Shown here in pieces: positions 7,901 to 16,337 of a stretch of DNA of 32,592 nucleotides (the stretch's first letter is position 1; every line of letters begins with the position of its first letter). Made by a program: the position numbers and the translations under genes. This stretch comes from Prevotella sp. (GTDB taxonomy: Bacteria; Bacteroidota; Bacteroidia; Bacteroidales; Bacteroidaceae): contig JAIDEM010000061.1 of NCBI GenBank assembly GCA_029054825.1, positions 1 to 32,592 of the forward strand, given 5' to 3'. Below the pieces are notes generated by a model that was not told where the DNA came from, searched no databases, and saw nothing but the letters and a program-made list of their open reading frames with translations.

Positions 7901-9155
7901 TGGAGGCTGTCAGCGTAGACTTCCATCCTTCGGAGAGCGATGTCACGGTACGCTTAGCCTTACGCTGCGGAGCAGGGAAAGCGACGTCAGACTTGCCCAT
8001 AGGGCGTGATGTCGCGAGGGCTATGCCACGCTGTCCGTCGTTGTTCACAGCGCAGTAGAAATGATAGACCACACCGTTGTGCTTCAGGACATAGCTTTTA
8101 TGGGCGAACATCTCGTCATACTGCTTCGTAGGCCATACGAGGTCGTCGCCGTCCCAGTCTTGCCAGTGAACGAGGTCGCGTGACACGGCAAAGGTGTTGA
8201 AGGCATTGTATTTCCTCAGCGGACTGAATGCGGAGAAGTAGAACATGACATAGAGCGGCTGTTCCTTCACGCCCGAAGATACGGAAGCGGAGACTGCGTT
8301 ATCGCGTTCCCACTGGGTGAAGTCGACTATCTGGGCGTCTCCTGTGATGATTCCCGGCGCTTCGTGGGCAAAGACGGGATTGCCTTTATAGCGTTCCCAT
8401 TTCTTCATGTCGTTGGAGAGCGCTATGCCGATGCGCTCTGCCTTAAGGTTGTTGGCTGGATTGATGCCTCCTGCGTTGTAGAACATCACGAAGCGTTTCC
8501 CGAAGGTCTTGCGCTTGTCCTCATAGACAGTGGACTTATACTGTATGAGTTTCTCCCACCACTGTGCTCCCTTGTCGTTGATGTGCAGGAGCGGCTTGTC
8601 GAGCGACTGCCATTCGTGTGCTGTGGTGACGGAGGTGTCTATGCCGTCATGCATGGATACGTCTGTCCATGCCTGCCCGATGAAGAGCGGTGCACGGACG
8701 CCCTCGTAGCCGGTGCCTTCGCCGCCGATATACGTCATCCAGTGCTTTCCCTTGTATGTACCTATGCGGTAGTCGCCGCCCCAGTCCCAGTCGATGAGGG
8801 AAGGGAATCCTCCGCGCTGGTTCATGTCCCATCCGCCGTCCTTGTAGTCGAGGATACAGCCCACGGTACGCCAATGGAGAAGGTCGTCGCTCTCGCTAAG
8901 CCATGTCGTGTAGCCACGGCCGTCAAGACCGTCGGAACCGTTGTATATGACGTATGTCATGTACCACTTGTCACCCTCGCGGTAGACTGTAGGGCAGTCT
9001 ATCTTGTGGCCGTTGTCTGCTGGGGCAACGACCATGCCGTATTTATACGGCGATTTCACCTCATTGTAAATGCCTGTCATGACCTCCTTGGACACCTGCT
9101 GTGCCGAGGATGAAAGTGAAAGGAATGACAGGACTGCCAGAAGTATGTGTTTCAT
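4941..9155 (-). CDS. Secreted multidomain glycosidase: N-terminal GH43/GH137-like beta-propeller, GH2 glycosidase, C-terminal malectin-like domain
   Basis: ORF 4941..9254; the signal peptide MKHILLAVLSFLSLSSSAQQ sets the likely start at 9155. N-terminal propeller-type motifs (KIDCPTVYREGDKWYMTYV, SNDMKKWERYKGNPVF); GH2 motifs (WGLQNES acid/base region, LNGEYGAWR nucleophile region); C-terminal malectin-like FRKTMDVEVKGGKLTISFPEVKAGQAVISAIAI. Confidence 0.85.
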   Translation of the reverse strand: MKHILLAVLSFLSLSSSAQQVSKEVMTGIYNEVKSPYKYGMVVAPADNGHKIDCPTVYREGDKWYMTYVIYNGSDGLDGRGYTTWLSESDDLLHWRTVGCILDYKDGGWDMNQRGGFPSLIDWDWGGDYRIGTYKGKHWMTYIGGEGTGYEGVRAPLFIGQAWTDVSMHDGIDTSVTTAHEWQSLDKPLLHINDKGAQWWEKLIQYKSTVYEDKRKTFGKRFVMFYNAGGINPANNLKAERIGIALSNDMKKWERYKGNPVFAHEAPGIITGDAQIVDFTQWERDNAVSASVSSGVKEQPLYVMFYFSAFSPLRKYNAFNTFAVSRDLVHWQDWDGDDLVWPTKQYDEMFAHKSYVLKHNGVVYHFYCAVNNDGQRGIALATSRPMGKSDVAFPAPQRKAKRTVTSLSEGWKSTLTASNDAAATGKVWQGDIPHNWDDYYGYSQKKHGNLHGSALYEKTFRASRVQGKRYFLYFEGLGSYATVTVNGKQFGRRPVGRLTYTIDITDCIKDGDNRLTVLCDHPELITDMPWVCGGCSSEWGFSEGTQPFGIYRPVSLVETDEIRIEPFGVHVWNSETCDTVFIETEVKNYGDAVAEFEVVNNFNMASGKRVFRCTDKVKLNPGETTTVRQQAKVETPALWSQEDPYLYKVVSMVKRDGKTTDQVETPYGIRTFSWPVTRKDGDNRFYLNGKPVFINGTCDYDHLFGSSHAFSQEQIESRMKLIRQAGFNAYREAHQPHNLLYQQIADKEGMLFWSQFSAHIWYDTPQFRENFKQLLRQYIKERRNSPSVVMWGLQNESTLPKDFSEECTAIIRELDPVRRPVTTCNGGEGTDWNVIQNWSGTYGGTALNYDKELKQPNQLLNGEYGAWRTIGLHSEAPADSLRKEKSYSEERATDLLETKVRLAEEARDSVCGHYQWIFATHDNPGRVQPDGAYRMADKIGPVNYKGLLTSWEQPADMYYMYRSNYVSPDIDPMVYINSHTWADRFKTTGARRTDIAVYSNCDSVRLYNSADDSQYLGRKKNARKPGTHMLWERRLIQYNVLRAVGYRNGKAVAEDIIILEGLPEAPAFETLYGGSAVVPVAADVHPVSLKPAKGQNYILRLNCGGDSYTDTFGNRWQGDNLTYSRSWDGIRASQGTIHEPIHGTRDWGLFQTFRFGRHKLAYDFPLPDGKYTVELYFAEPWLGLGGGVKTECDGERLFSVAVNGETKAADIDLWAEAGHAGAFRKTMDVEVKGGKLTISFPEVKAGQAVISAIAIRTADASVTPLADKSEEGFWTKVDSDRVEKLPKSMLPADDEAFPASRYTLDSKKEFIIKPGVAREYALRFRYKNTGAPITAQLRIVDQKGTVLVDREMKFPTTPKKFKLVSTTTGTQINAGNYQVQLLVPGTKKPVAGATPIEFEYLEVQ

Positions 9156-9269
9156 TGTATAAAGGTATGTTCGATAAGTTATTTTCCTATCCCGCACAAA
9201 TGTCGCAGGAGTTATACATGTCACAATGGGACAAAGCGAAGAGCCCTGTCCCACTGCTGAATTCCGTTA

Positions 9270-12110
9270 TCAATAGAATAGCCAGTCTATAGAGCTGTCG
9301 GCACCAGAGAGGCCTGCATCGCGAGGATTGATTCTGTCGGAGGTGTAGCCGAGAACGACAAGGAATCCCTTCGGCAACTGCAGGCGATGCTTACCGGCAG
9401 AGAAATTGTAAGGATGCACATTGACCTGCGGCATGCCGTTGATGCGCAGTGCCGATGTATAGCAAGGGTCCTGCTGACCGTATTCGCTGGCAGTGGCGTC
9501 TATCTCCAGTTTCGGTGCACGGGCATACTTACGCTGGTCGTCACGGAAATATCCGACAAGGAGCGTCACTGGCTTGTCGCAGGAGAACTCCACGACGGTG
9601 CCTTCGCTGCGCTGTGCCTTTGAGGAGAACACATATGCCTGCATGCCTTCGAGTTCCTTACCATAGTCTGTGACCACGGAGTCGAGGTCATTGAACAGCT
9701 TCGCGCCTTTCTCAAGCCTTACGGTGCGGGCGTTATCCGTCAGGACAACCTTTGCAGGACGCAGAGGCTTGATGACGTTTCTCTTACCTTCTGTAGAAGG
9801 AGACTTGAGCTGTGCGATGTTCTTCTTCAGATTTGCAAGTTCCTCTTCGTATTTAGGAAGCAACTCACTCCAGTGCTTCATTTTGCCGTTGTCTCCTGCG
9901 ATAGGCACACGACGCATGGATGTCTGCATACTGTTGGCATAGTGGTATGTGTCGTTTGTTATGGAAACGAGACGGCGGTAATGGTCGAGGCTTTCCTCAA
10001 GAAGCGGCACAGCCTTGTCGAGTTCGGAGATATCGTTGGTGTACTTATAGTTGAGGACATGCTCGCAGGCACGGACTTTAAGCCCGAAAGCATACGCGAA
10101 CTCACGGTAGCAGTGGATATCCTTATCGAGACGGTCAAACTCGGCATTGTTCTTGCCTATGGCTTTCCGTGCCGCCTCTATCGCCTTGACGGCCTTGTCG
10201 CCGTGCTCCATACACTGGCGGACGATGTCGAGAGGAAGTTCTCCTACATGTTCCTTGACATTGAGCTTAGGATTGACATTGTCAGGGAAGTTGGTATTCA
10301 CAGGCAACGGCGCGTTATGCTCCTTGGCAACATACTCTATAAGTTTCTCGCCGTCAGGGCCACAGCTCTCGTAGAATCCAGGATAGACAGTGTACTTGTA
10401 AGGATTGACAAGCTGAGAGCAGAACATTCCGAGCAGAAGAGTCTGACGGTTGCCTTCTGTAATGCCGAAACGGCGGAGGAGCTTCGGGGCTATCTCGCCG
10501 CTCTCCTCAAGGGCTTCACGGATACGTGCAGCATTCTCGGCCGTCGTGCCGTAGGTCTGTGCCAGCGTATCATCCCAGAAGACGGTCTCCGCATTGCGGT
10601 CGCGGTGACAGTTCCAGGCGTAACGTCCCCATGCAGAATACCACATCCAGTCACGGTCAAGCTGCTTCTGGCGCGAGCCGTCGGCGAGCTTGTCTGCAGA
10701 GTACGGCCAGTCCCAATAGGATGCCTGCGGATACAGATGCAGGGCATTTGCGTGGTGTGCATTGTGCATCGCGTTTACGGTCTTCTGTATAAAGTCAGGG
10801 GAAGACCAGCGGAATGGCTCCAGATTGGCAAGGATGTGTACATTTGATATATGTGTAGAGCCAAGGGCGGCAAGAGAGCGGTGTGTCTCTCCCCAAGGAC
10901 CTTGTGGCGTGTATGTGGTGAGCGACTCGCCATTGTACTTGTTCATGGTGTACAGATTCTTGTACAGAGGCAGGGATGCCTCCATGACCATCTTACAGTC
11001 TGTATCATGGGCACGCAGGAGTATAGGCGGCTCGTCTGTCCTGCCGAGGGTCTTCAGACCGTCCTTCACGGCAGGAATGATGGTCTTTGTCATCCATTCC
11101 ACGTCGTCTTCGTACGTGTCCATCGCCTCGCCGAGACATACAAGAAGACCTACATTAGGATAATTCTCTATGAATGCCTGAATGGACTTGTGGGTATAGT
11201 CCTGGATAAGCGGAGTAATCGGGCGGTGACGATCCTGTGTCTTGATGCCGTAATGCTCAGCAAAAGGTTTTGAGACAAGGATGTTGTAGAACATCTGTAT
11301 CACGAATATACCGCGCTTGTCTGCCTCGTTTGTGAGGAAAGCGAACACCTCCTTGTTCTTCTCGAATGTTGCATCATCGACCTCTACGGCAAAAGGATAG
11401 TCCTTAAGCTTTACCAATGACGCGAAAGGGTGTCCGTTCCAGAGGTACACGGAGTTCATCCTGTTCTCGACAAGCATGTCAAGATAGTCTATCCAGTGTT
11501 GCTTGTCGTAGAACCACGGGAAGAGTTCCGGGGTATAAGGGTACTCGTAGACCATACGTCCAGGCAGGAGATACGGCTTCTGGACACCGATGCATCCGCC
11601 GCGGAGCACCATCTCCGGAGCGTCTTTGACCATTCCAGGAAGGTCTGTTATGCCATGCTTCTTGATCTGCTCTGCCAGTTCGCCACAGCCATAGATACAT
11701 CCTGTGCCGTCGTTGCCGACAACACTGATACGTGCTTTCAGACCGCGCTGCTTGCTGCCGAGTGTCACGGAAGTAATCGTGAAACCTTCCTTCTTGGTGA
11801 TAAACGAGTCCACCGCCTCTACAGAATAGCCTTTACGGCGGTCTTTCTGCATCTGTTTCTTACGAGCGGCAAGTTCGGCATTGACATCAGTGATGACATC
11901 AAGCGTGACACGGTGCATCGCTTGCTTGTCTTCTTTGCCGTCGGCAGTGACGGTGACGGTGAATCCTTGCTGCTGGAGTTTCTTCTGAAGATACTCTGCA
12001 GCATAACTTACTCTATTGCCTGCACCTTTCGGTGTCACGATGTTCACACTCTCTGCCATGATAAAAAGGGAGAATGTGAGCAGGGAAATGGTTGCGATAA
12101 GTTTTCTCAT
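9270..12110 (-). CDS. Secreted GH67/GH115/GH20-superfamily-like glycosidase (alpha-glucuronidase- or galacturonidase-like), family uncertain
   Basis: 946 aa; signal peptide MRKLIATISLLTFSLFIMAES; N-terminal GH20b-like domain (NRVSYAAEYLQKKLQQQGF, GNDGTGCIYGCGELAEQIKKHG); central barrel-like region (HWIDYLDMLVENRMNSVYLWNGHPF). Confidence 0.6.
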   Translation of the reverse strand: MRKLIATISLLTFSLFIMAESVNIVTPKGAGNRVSYAAEYLQKKLQQQGFTVTVTADGKEDKQAMHRVTLDVITDVNAELAARKKQMQKDRRKGYSVEAVDSFITKKEGFTITSVTLGSKQRGLKARISVVGNDGTGCIYGCGELAEQIKKHGITDLPGMVKDAPEMVLRGGCIGVQKPYLLPGRMVYEYPYTPELFPWFYDKQHWIDYLDMLVENRMNSVYLWNGHPFASLVKLKDYPFAVEVDDATFEKNKEVFAFLTNEADKRGIFVIQMFYNILVSKPFAEHYGIKTQDRHRPITPLIQDYTHKSIQAFIENYPNVGLLVCLGEAMDTYEDDVEWMTKTIIPAVKDGLKTLGRTDEPPILLRAHDTDCKMVMEASLPLYKNLYTMNKYNGESLTTYTPQGPWGETHRSLAALGSTHISNVHILANLEPFRWSSPDFIQKTVNAMHNAHHANALHLYPQASYWDWPYSADKLADGSRQKQLDRDWMWYSAWGRYAWNCHRDRNAETVFWDDTLAQTYGTTAENAARIREALEESGEIAPKLLRRFGITEGNRQTLLLGMFCSQLVNPYKYTVYPGFYESCGPDGEKLIEYVAKEHNAPLPVNTNFPDNVNPKLNVKEHVGELPLDIVRQCMEHGDKAVKAIEAARKAIGKNNAEFDRLDKDIHCYREFAYAFGLKVRACEHVLNYKYTNDISELDKAVPLLEESLDHYRRLVSITNDTYHYANSMQTSMRRVPIAGDNGKMKHWSELLPKYEEELANLKKNIAQLKSPSTEGKRNVIKPLRPAKVVLTDNARTVRLEKGAKLFNDLDSVVTDYGKELEGMQAYVFSSKAQRSEGTVVEFSCDKPVTLLVGYFRDDQRKYARAPKLEIDATASEYGQQDPCYTSALRINGMPQVNVHPYNFSAGKHRLQLPKGFLVVLGYTSDRINPRDAGLSGADSSIDWLFY

Positions 12111-12157
12111 ATAGTGTTTCTCGAAAATACTTGTTGTTTTTCCGCTTTCTCATTCCA

Positions 12158-12193
12158 CGCTCCAAGGCCATGACATTGTCAGACCTCGGAGCG
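12158..12193 (-). other. Intercistronic stem-loop between two CAZyme genes
   Basis: CGCTCC ... GGAGCG closing stem with inner TGACA-TGTCA; no T-run downstream. Confidence 0.5.
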
Positions 12194-12215
12194 TTACGGA
12201 ATTATGATTGCAGGT

Positions 12216-15200
12216 TTAAGGTTTCAGCACGATACGCTTATATGCCACGCGCTGGCGTCTCCATGTGTATATGCAGTGTAGCGAGCCGTCCTTGCCCTCT
12301 ATGATGGCAGGGTAAGAATACTGGCTTATCGGCGAGTCTTCAAGGGTGATGAAATGTTGCCAATGGATGCCGTCGTCAGAGATGGCAAGCGAACATGGTG
12401 TGCGCGGTCCCTTAGGAGTGCCCGGAAGCGTGGAGAAATTGTTATATATAAGTACGTGGCGGCCGTCCTTCAGTGTCACGGCGTCTGTGCCCGACTGGTT
12501 CTGGGGCACATCAAGCAGTGTCACCTTCGTCCATGTATCGCCGTTGTCACTACTGTATGTAGATGCCAGTTTACCGTTACGTGTGCGGCCTACAGCCTGC
12601 AGACGGCCGTCTTTCAGACGGAGTATTGATGGCTGGATACAGTAGATAGGCATAGGTTTGTGCTCCTTCACGGTGTCGTTTGTTATAAGCGTACCGTCCG
12701 GATTCATATCCGTCGTGAGGACAGACAGCTCGCGCTCTACCGGTCCGACATACTTCCACTTACCAGTCTTGAGGTCCATTATCTCGAAATGGAACTTCCA
12801 ACCGCCGTTTCCCTCTGTACTTGACGGGCATACAAGACGGTCTGCTATAATCTCCGGCTTATTCTTCACCGGACCGATGAAGCCGCGCTCAAGAGACTGA
12901 CGCTCGCCCCAGGTCTTTCCGCCGTCCTTGCTCTTCACAATCCATCCTGTCCAGTCTCCGACAGAAAGGCCTATCTTGAAGAACAGCCAAAGCTCTCCTG
13001 AAGGCATCTCGAAGAGCACAGGATTCCAGCAGGCCTTACGGCGGAAGTCCTTCAATGCGCCTTCTGTGGCAGCATTGTCCACAGGTGCGGCAAGGACTGT
13101 CTTAGGTTTCTTTCCTGCCCACTCCTCTTCCTGCTCGTCATCAGCAGATTTTGTTGAGACAGGGGCTTTCTTTGCCGAATAGAAATAGTTCGGTACCAGC
13201 TTCAAGGCCTCAGCCAGCTTTATGTAACCCTTGTTGGCAGGAGTGGACTGTTCATTGATTCCGGCAATCTCAGCGTCCGCTGTGCCGAGGTGGAAAACAC
13301 CATCGGCAGCGAGAACAGGCTCGCTCCATATATCGGAGCCCTTTGCCTTGCGCTGTGTCCATATACATACGTCAGGGTTGCGCTCCTTCGTTCCTCCGAA
13401 ATATGTTGCCACAAGGTCACCGTTTTTAAGTTCCACGATAGAGGCAGAATGGCACTCCGGGAAGTCTGTCTGCTTGTAAACGAACTCCGCGTCGGCTATC
13501 TCAGCGTTCTGTGTGACAGGATTGTCGAGTGTCAGACGTGTATTGTTGCGCATGAGGTCAAACTTGCTATCGAAGGTATATGCACCAGAACCGACTGTCT
13601 TCACTGTACCGTCTGGGAGGCAGATATCTGCCGTGGTATTTGCAGGGATTTCCACCTGCCAGCGAACCTTCTCAAGGTCTTTCTCCCACTTTGACACAAC
13701 CTTGCCGTAAGGAGTATTGTATGACATGTCGACACTGTCAAGTTCCTGTATCTCAAAGTTCGGGCGGAGCACCATGTGCTTGTATGCCACAGAGCCATCG
13801 GCATTGCGCAGACCGCCGAGATGCTGGTAGCACCATGGCAGGAGGTCACCGAGGAGCATGACATGATTGCCGGAATTCATCGCAGGATTAGCTTTGTCGC
13901 CGTTCCACAGTTCCCAGATTGTCGTGGCACCATTCTCTGCCATGTATCCCCATGAAGGGTATGTGCGGTTTGTAGCAAGGAGATAGGCGATATCAGCGTA
14001 ACCGTTGTCGTAGAGACCGCGCATGAGCCATGAGATGCCTATCACTCCGCAGGATATGTGTCCCTTGTTTTTCGTGATGATATCGGTGACAATATTCTTC
14101 ACGACCTCTTCCTTGCAATTCTCTGGAACGATGCCGAGAGCCAGCGGGAGAAGATTTGCCGTGGAGGTGTTGTTGCCGTAGAACACACTGTCTGGATAGA
14201 GTACATGCCCTGGACGCACGGATGTGCCGCGCTTCTCCACAAGGAATGTCTTGTTGAAAGCTTCCGTCATCTTCTTCTCAAGGTCAGCATATTCCTGCTT
14301 GTCGGCAGTGAGTCCCTGCATCTCAGCATACTCCTGCATCAGGCGCAGGTTACGTATCATGTATGCCGTTGATATCAGTCTGCCGTCGGTCTTGCGTGCA
14401 GGATCCTGCGAATGGATAAGTTTCAGATCCTCAGGCGGTACACACCAGTCTCCGTAGTTGTCACGTGTGATGATATAATCCTCCATATAATCATCGAAGA
14501 GATGCTTCATCCATTTCCTTATATATGGATAAGAGTCTATGATAGGCTTCCTGTTGCCGAACTGGCGGTAAATCATCTCGCATCCGAAAGGCAATGCCGA
14601 AGGCCATGTCACATCATCGTTGTAATATGTCCAGTATGCCGGAGCGACATCGCAGAGGACACCGTCATAACGCTGTGTCTCGCAGATGTCCCGCATCCAC
14701 TTTGCATACAGGCGCTCGTTGCCGAACAGAAACGACTCTCCGAGACAGCCCACGGTATGGTCGCCGAGCCATGGCTGGCGTTCGTTACGCTGAGGGCAGT
14801 CGATAGGGAAGCTCTTGTAATTGGAGTAGATTCCCCACCAGGCGTTGCGGTACACATTGTTCAATACGGTATTACTCGTGGAGAAATTGCCGATAAACTC
14901 CAGTTTGTCGGTCACAGTCTGTGCCTCAAGGTCTGAAGCAGCAAGGGCTTTCATGCCCTTTACCTCCACGAAGCGGAAGCCGTGGTATGAGAAGATAGAA
15001 TGCCACGGCGCACCGTTCTCCTTGCCTGAACATATATATATATCCTCCGTCTCTGCGTCACGAAGGTTCTTGATATACAGGTCACCATTGTCGTCAAGGC
15101 GCTCCGCATACTTTATCTTTACTGTATCGCCGGCATTTCCGCGCATGTTCATCTGCACCCATCCAGCCATATTCTGTCCGAAATCCACGATAAACGTACC

Positions 15201-16286
15201 GCGCTCTGTCTTCTTTATGCTGACAGGCTTGATATGGTGGGCTATTGTCATATTCGGAGCAGTCTGCCCGTGAAGCTCACCGAGAGGGAGAGAGGAACGC
15301 TCCGCCGTCTGCCATGACGAGTCGTCATAGCCTACACAGCTCCATCTGCCGAGGTCTTTGCGTGCGTCATAGACCTCACCGTCATACTCATTGTTGGAGC
15401 GGACAGGACCGTTTGCGGTAATCTTCCACTTCTCCGATGAGCCGAACTTCTTCTGTGTACCGTCCGTATACTCTACGATAATCGTCATGCGGCACGCAGG
15501 AAAACCGAGGAACGGTATCTTGTAATGCTTGTGATAGCGCGGAGGGACAGTCCTGCCGTTGCCGAGGATGACACCCATGCACGCCTTTCCGCCCGTCGTG
15601 GCAGAAGAGACGAGGCTCTTGGTGATATCAAATGTGTTGTAGATGATGGAGCGGCGCGTGTCTGTCTGACCTGGCGCAAGGACATCATTGCCCTGACGCT
15701 CGCCGTTGACATAGAACTGATAATAGCCCAGTACGCCGACGTACGCTGTGGCGCGTTTCACCGTCTTGCCCGGGTCAAGCGCAATCTCGCCACGGAGATA
15801 GCGTGCATTGACACGGGTCTTATAGCCCAGAGACTCACCTTCCTGCAGGCGGTCTATGCCCACCCAACGGCCTGTCCAGTGGCTGTCAGCGGTCAGTCCG
15901 ATGCCGAACTCCTGCGGTTCTGCCCATCCTGTCATGCCGTTGTTGGTCTTCACCTGCACGGTCCAGAAACATCTCTGGTTATCTTTCAGTGCCTTACCGG
16001 CATAGTCTATCCATATAGAGGCATCGCTCTGCACCATGCCGCTGTCCCACAGGTCTGCCTTTCCCTCCTTGAGGAGCTCAGGGGCAGACGCCACCATGAT
16101 ACGGTAAGCCGTCTGCATAGTGTTTTTCTTGGCATCTGTCAGTTGCCATGAGAAACGCGGTGTATGCGTGCTCAGTCCCAGAGGATTCTCCATATTTTCC
16201 GTGACGAGGCGTACAGCCTTGGGCTTCGCCACCGCAACAGTGAGCGAAAAGAGCGCCATGATGGCGATAATGAGTCTTCTGTTCAT
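12216..16286 (-). CDS. GH78 alpha-L-rhamnosidase fused to a C-terminal BNR (sialidase-like, COG4692-type) propeller
   Basis: 1356 aa; GH78 features (N-terminal ENPLGLSTHTPRFSWQL; FPIDCPQRNERQPWLGDHTVGC; GATTIWELWNGD); C-terminal ~450 aa CHSASIVELKNGDLVATYFGGTKERNPDVCIW with Asp-box-like SKDGGKTWG and SSDNGDTWT. Confidence 0.9.
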   Translation of the reverse strand: MNRRLIIAIMALFSLTVAVAKPKAVRLVTENMENPLGLSTHTPRFSWQLTDAKKNTMQTAYRIMVASAPELLKEGKADLWDSGMVQSDASIWIDYAGKALKDNQRCFWTVQVKTNNGMTGWAEPQEFGIGLTADSHWTGRWVGIDRLQEGESLGYKTRVNARYLRGEIALDPGKTVKRATAYVGVLGYYQFYVNGERQGNDVLAPGQTDTRRSIIYNTFDITKSLVSSATTGGKACMGVILGNGRTVPPRYHKHYKIPFLGFPACRMTIIVEYTDGTQKKFGSSEKWKITANGPVRSNNEYDGEVYDARKDLGRWSCVGYDDSSWQTAERSSLPLGELHGQTAPNMTIAHHIKPVSIKKTERGTFIVDFGQNMAGWVQMNMRGNAGDTVKIKYAERLDDNGDLYIKNLRDAETEDIYICSGKENGAPWHSIFSYHGFRFVEVKGMKALAASDLEAQTVTDKLEFIGNFSTSNTVLNNVYRNAWWGIYSNYKSFPIDCPQRNERQPWLGDHTVGCLGESFLFGNERLYAKWMRDICETQRYDGVLCDVAPAYWTYYNDDVTWPSALPFGCEMIYRQFGNRKPIIDSYPYIRKWMKHLFDDYMEDYIITRDNYGDWCVPPEDLKLIHSQDPARKTDGRLISTAYMIRNLRLMQEYAEMQGLTADKQEYADLEKKMTEAFNKTFLVEKRGTSVRPGHVLYPDSVFYGNNTSTANLLPLALGIVPENCKEEVVKNIVTDIITKNKGHISCGVIGISWLMRGLYDNGYADIAYLLATNRTYPSWGYMAENGATTIWELWNGDKANPAMNSGNHVMLLGDLLPWCYQHLGGLRNADGSVAYKHMVLRPNFEIQELDSVDMSYNTPYGKVVSKWEKDLEKVRWQVEIPANTTADICLPDGTVKTVGSGAYTFDSKFDLMRNNTRLTLDNPVTQNAEIADAEFVYKQTDFPECHSASIVELKNGDLVATYFGGTKERNPDVCIWTQRKAKGSDIWSEPVLAADGVFHLGTADAEIAGINEQSTPANKGYIKLAEALKLVPNYFYSAKKAPVSTKSADDEQEEEWAGKKPKTVLAAPVDNAATEGALKDFRRKACWNPVLFEMPSGELWLFFKIGLSVGDWTGWIVKSKDGGKTWGERQSLERGFIGPVKNKPEIIADRLVCPSSTEGNGGWKFHFEIMDLKTGKWKYVGPVERELSVLTTDMNPDGTLITNDTVKEHKPMPIYCIQPSILRLKDGRLQAVGRTRNGKLASTYSSDNGDTWTKVTLLDVPQNQSGTDAVTLKDGRHVLIYNNFSTLPGTPKGPRTPCSLAISDDGIHWQHFITLEDSPISQYSYPAIIEGKDGSLHCIYTWRRQRVAYKRIVLKP

Positions 16287-16337
16287 ATAAGGTCAGTTGT
16301 CTATATTTCTTTTTTCATTGTCGGGAAAGCGTCTTCG

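Noticed and set aside
9156-9254. Upstream ATG of the propeller-GH2 ORF (MGQGSSLCPIVTC...)
   Set aside because: A clear signal peptide begins at the internal Met (9155); the upstream extension is not protein-like.
9873-10847. 324-aa plus-strand ORF
   Set aside because: Entirely antisense to the well-supported 946-aa glycosidase; no family signature.
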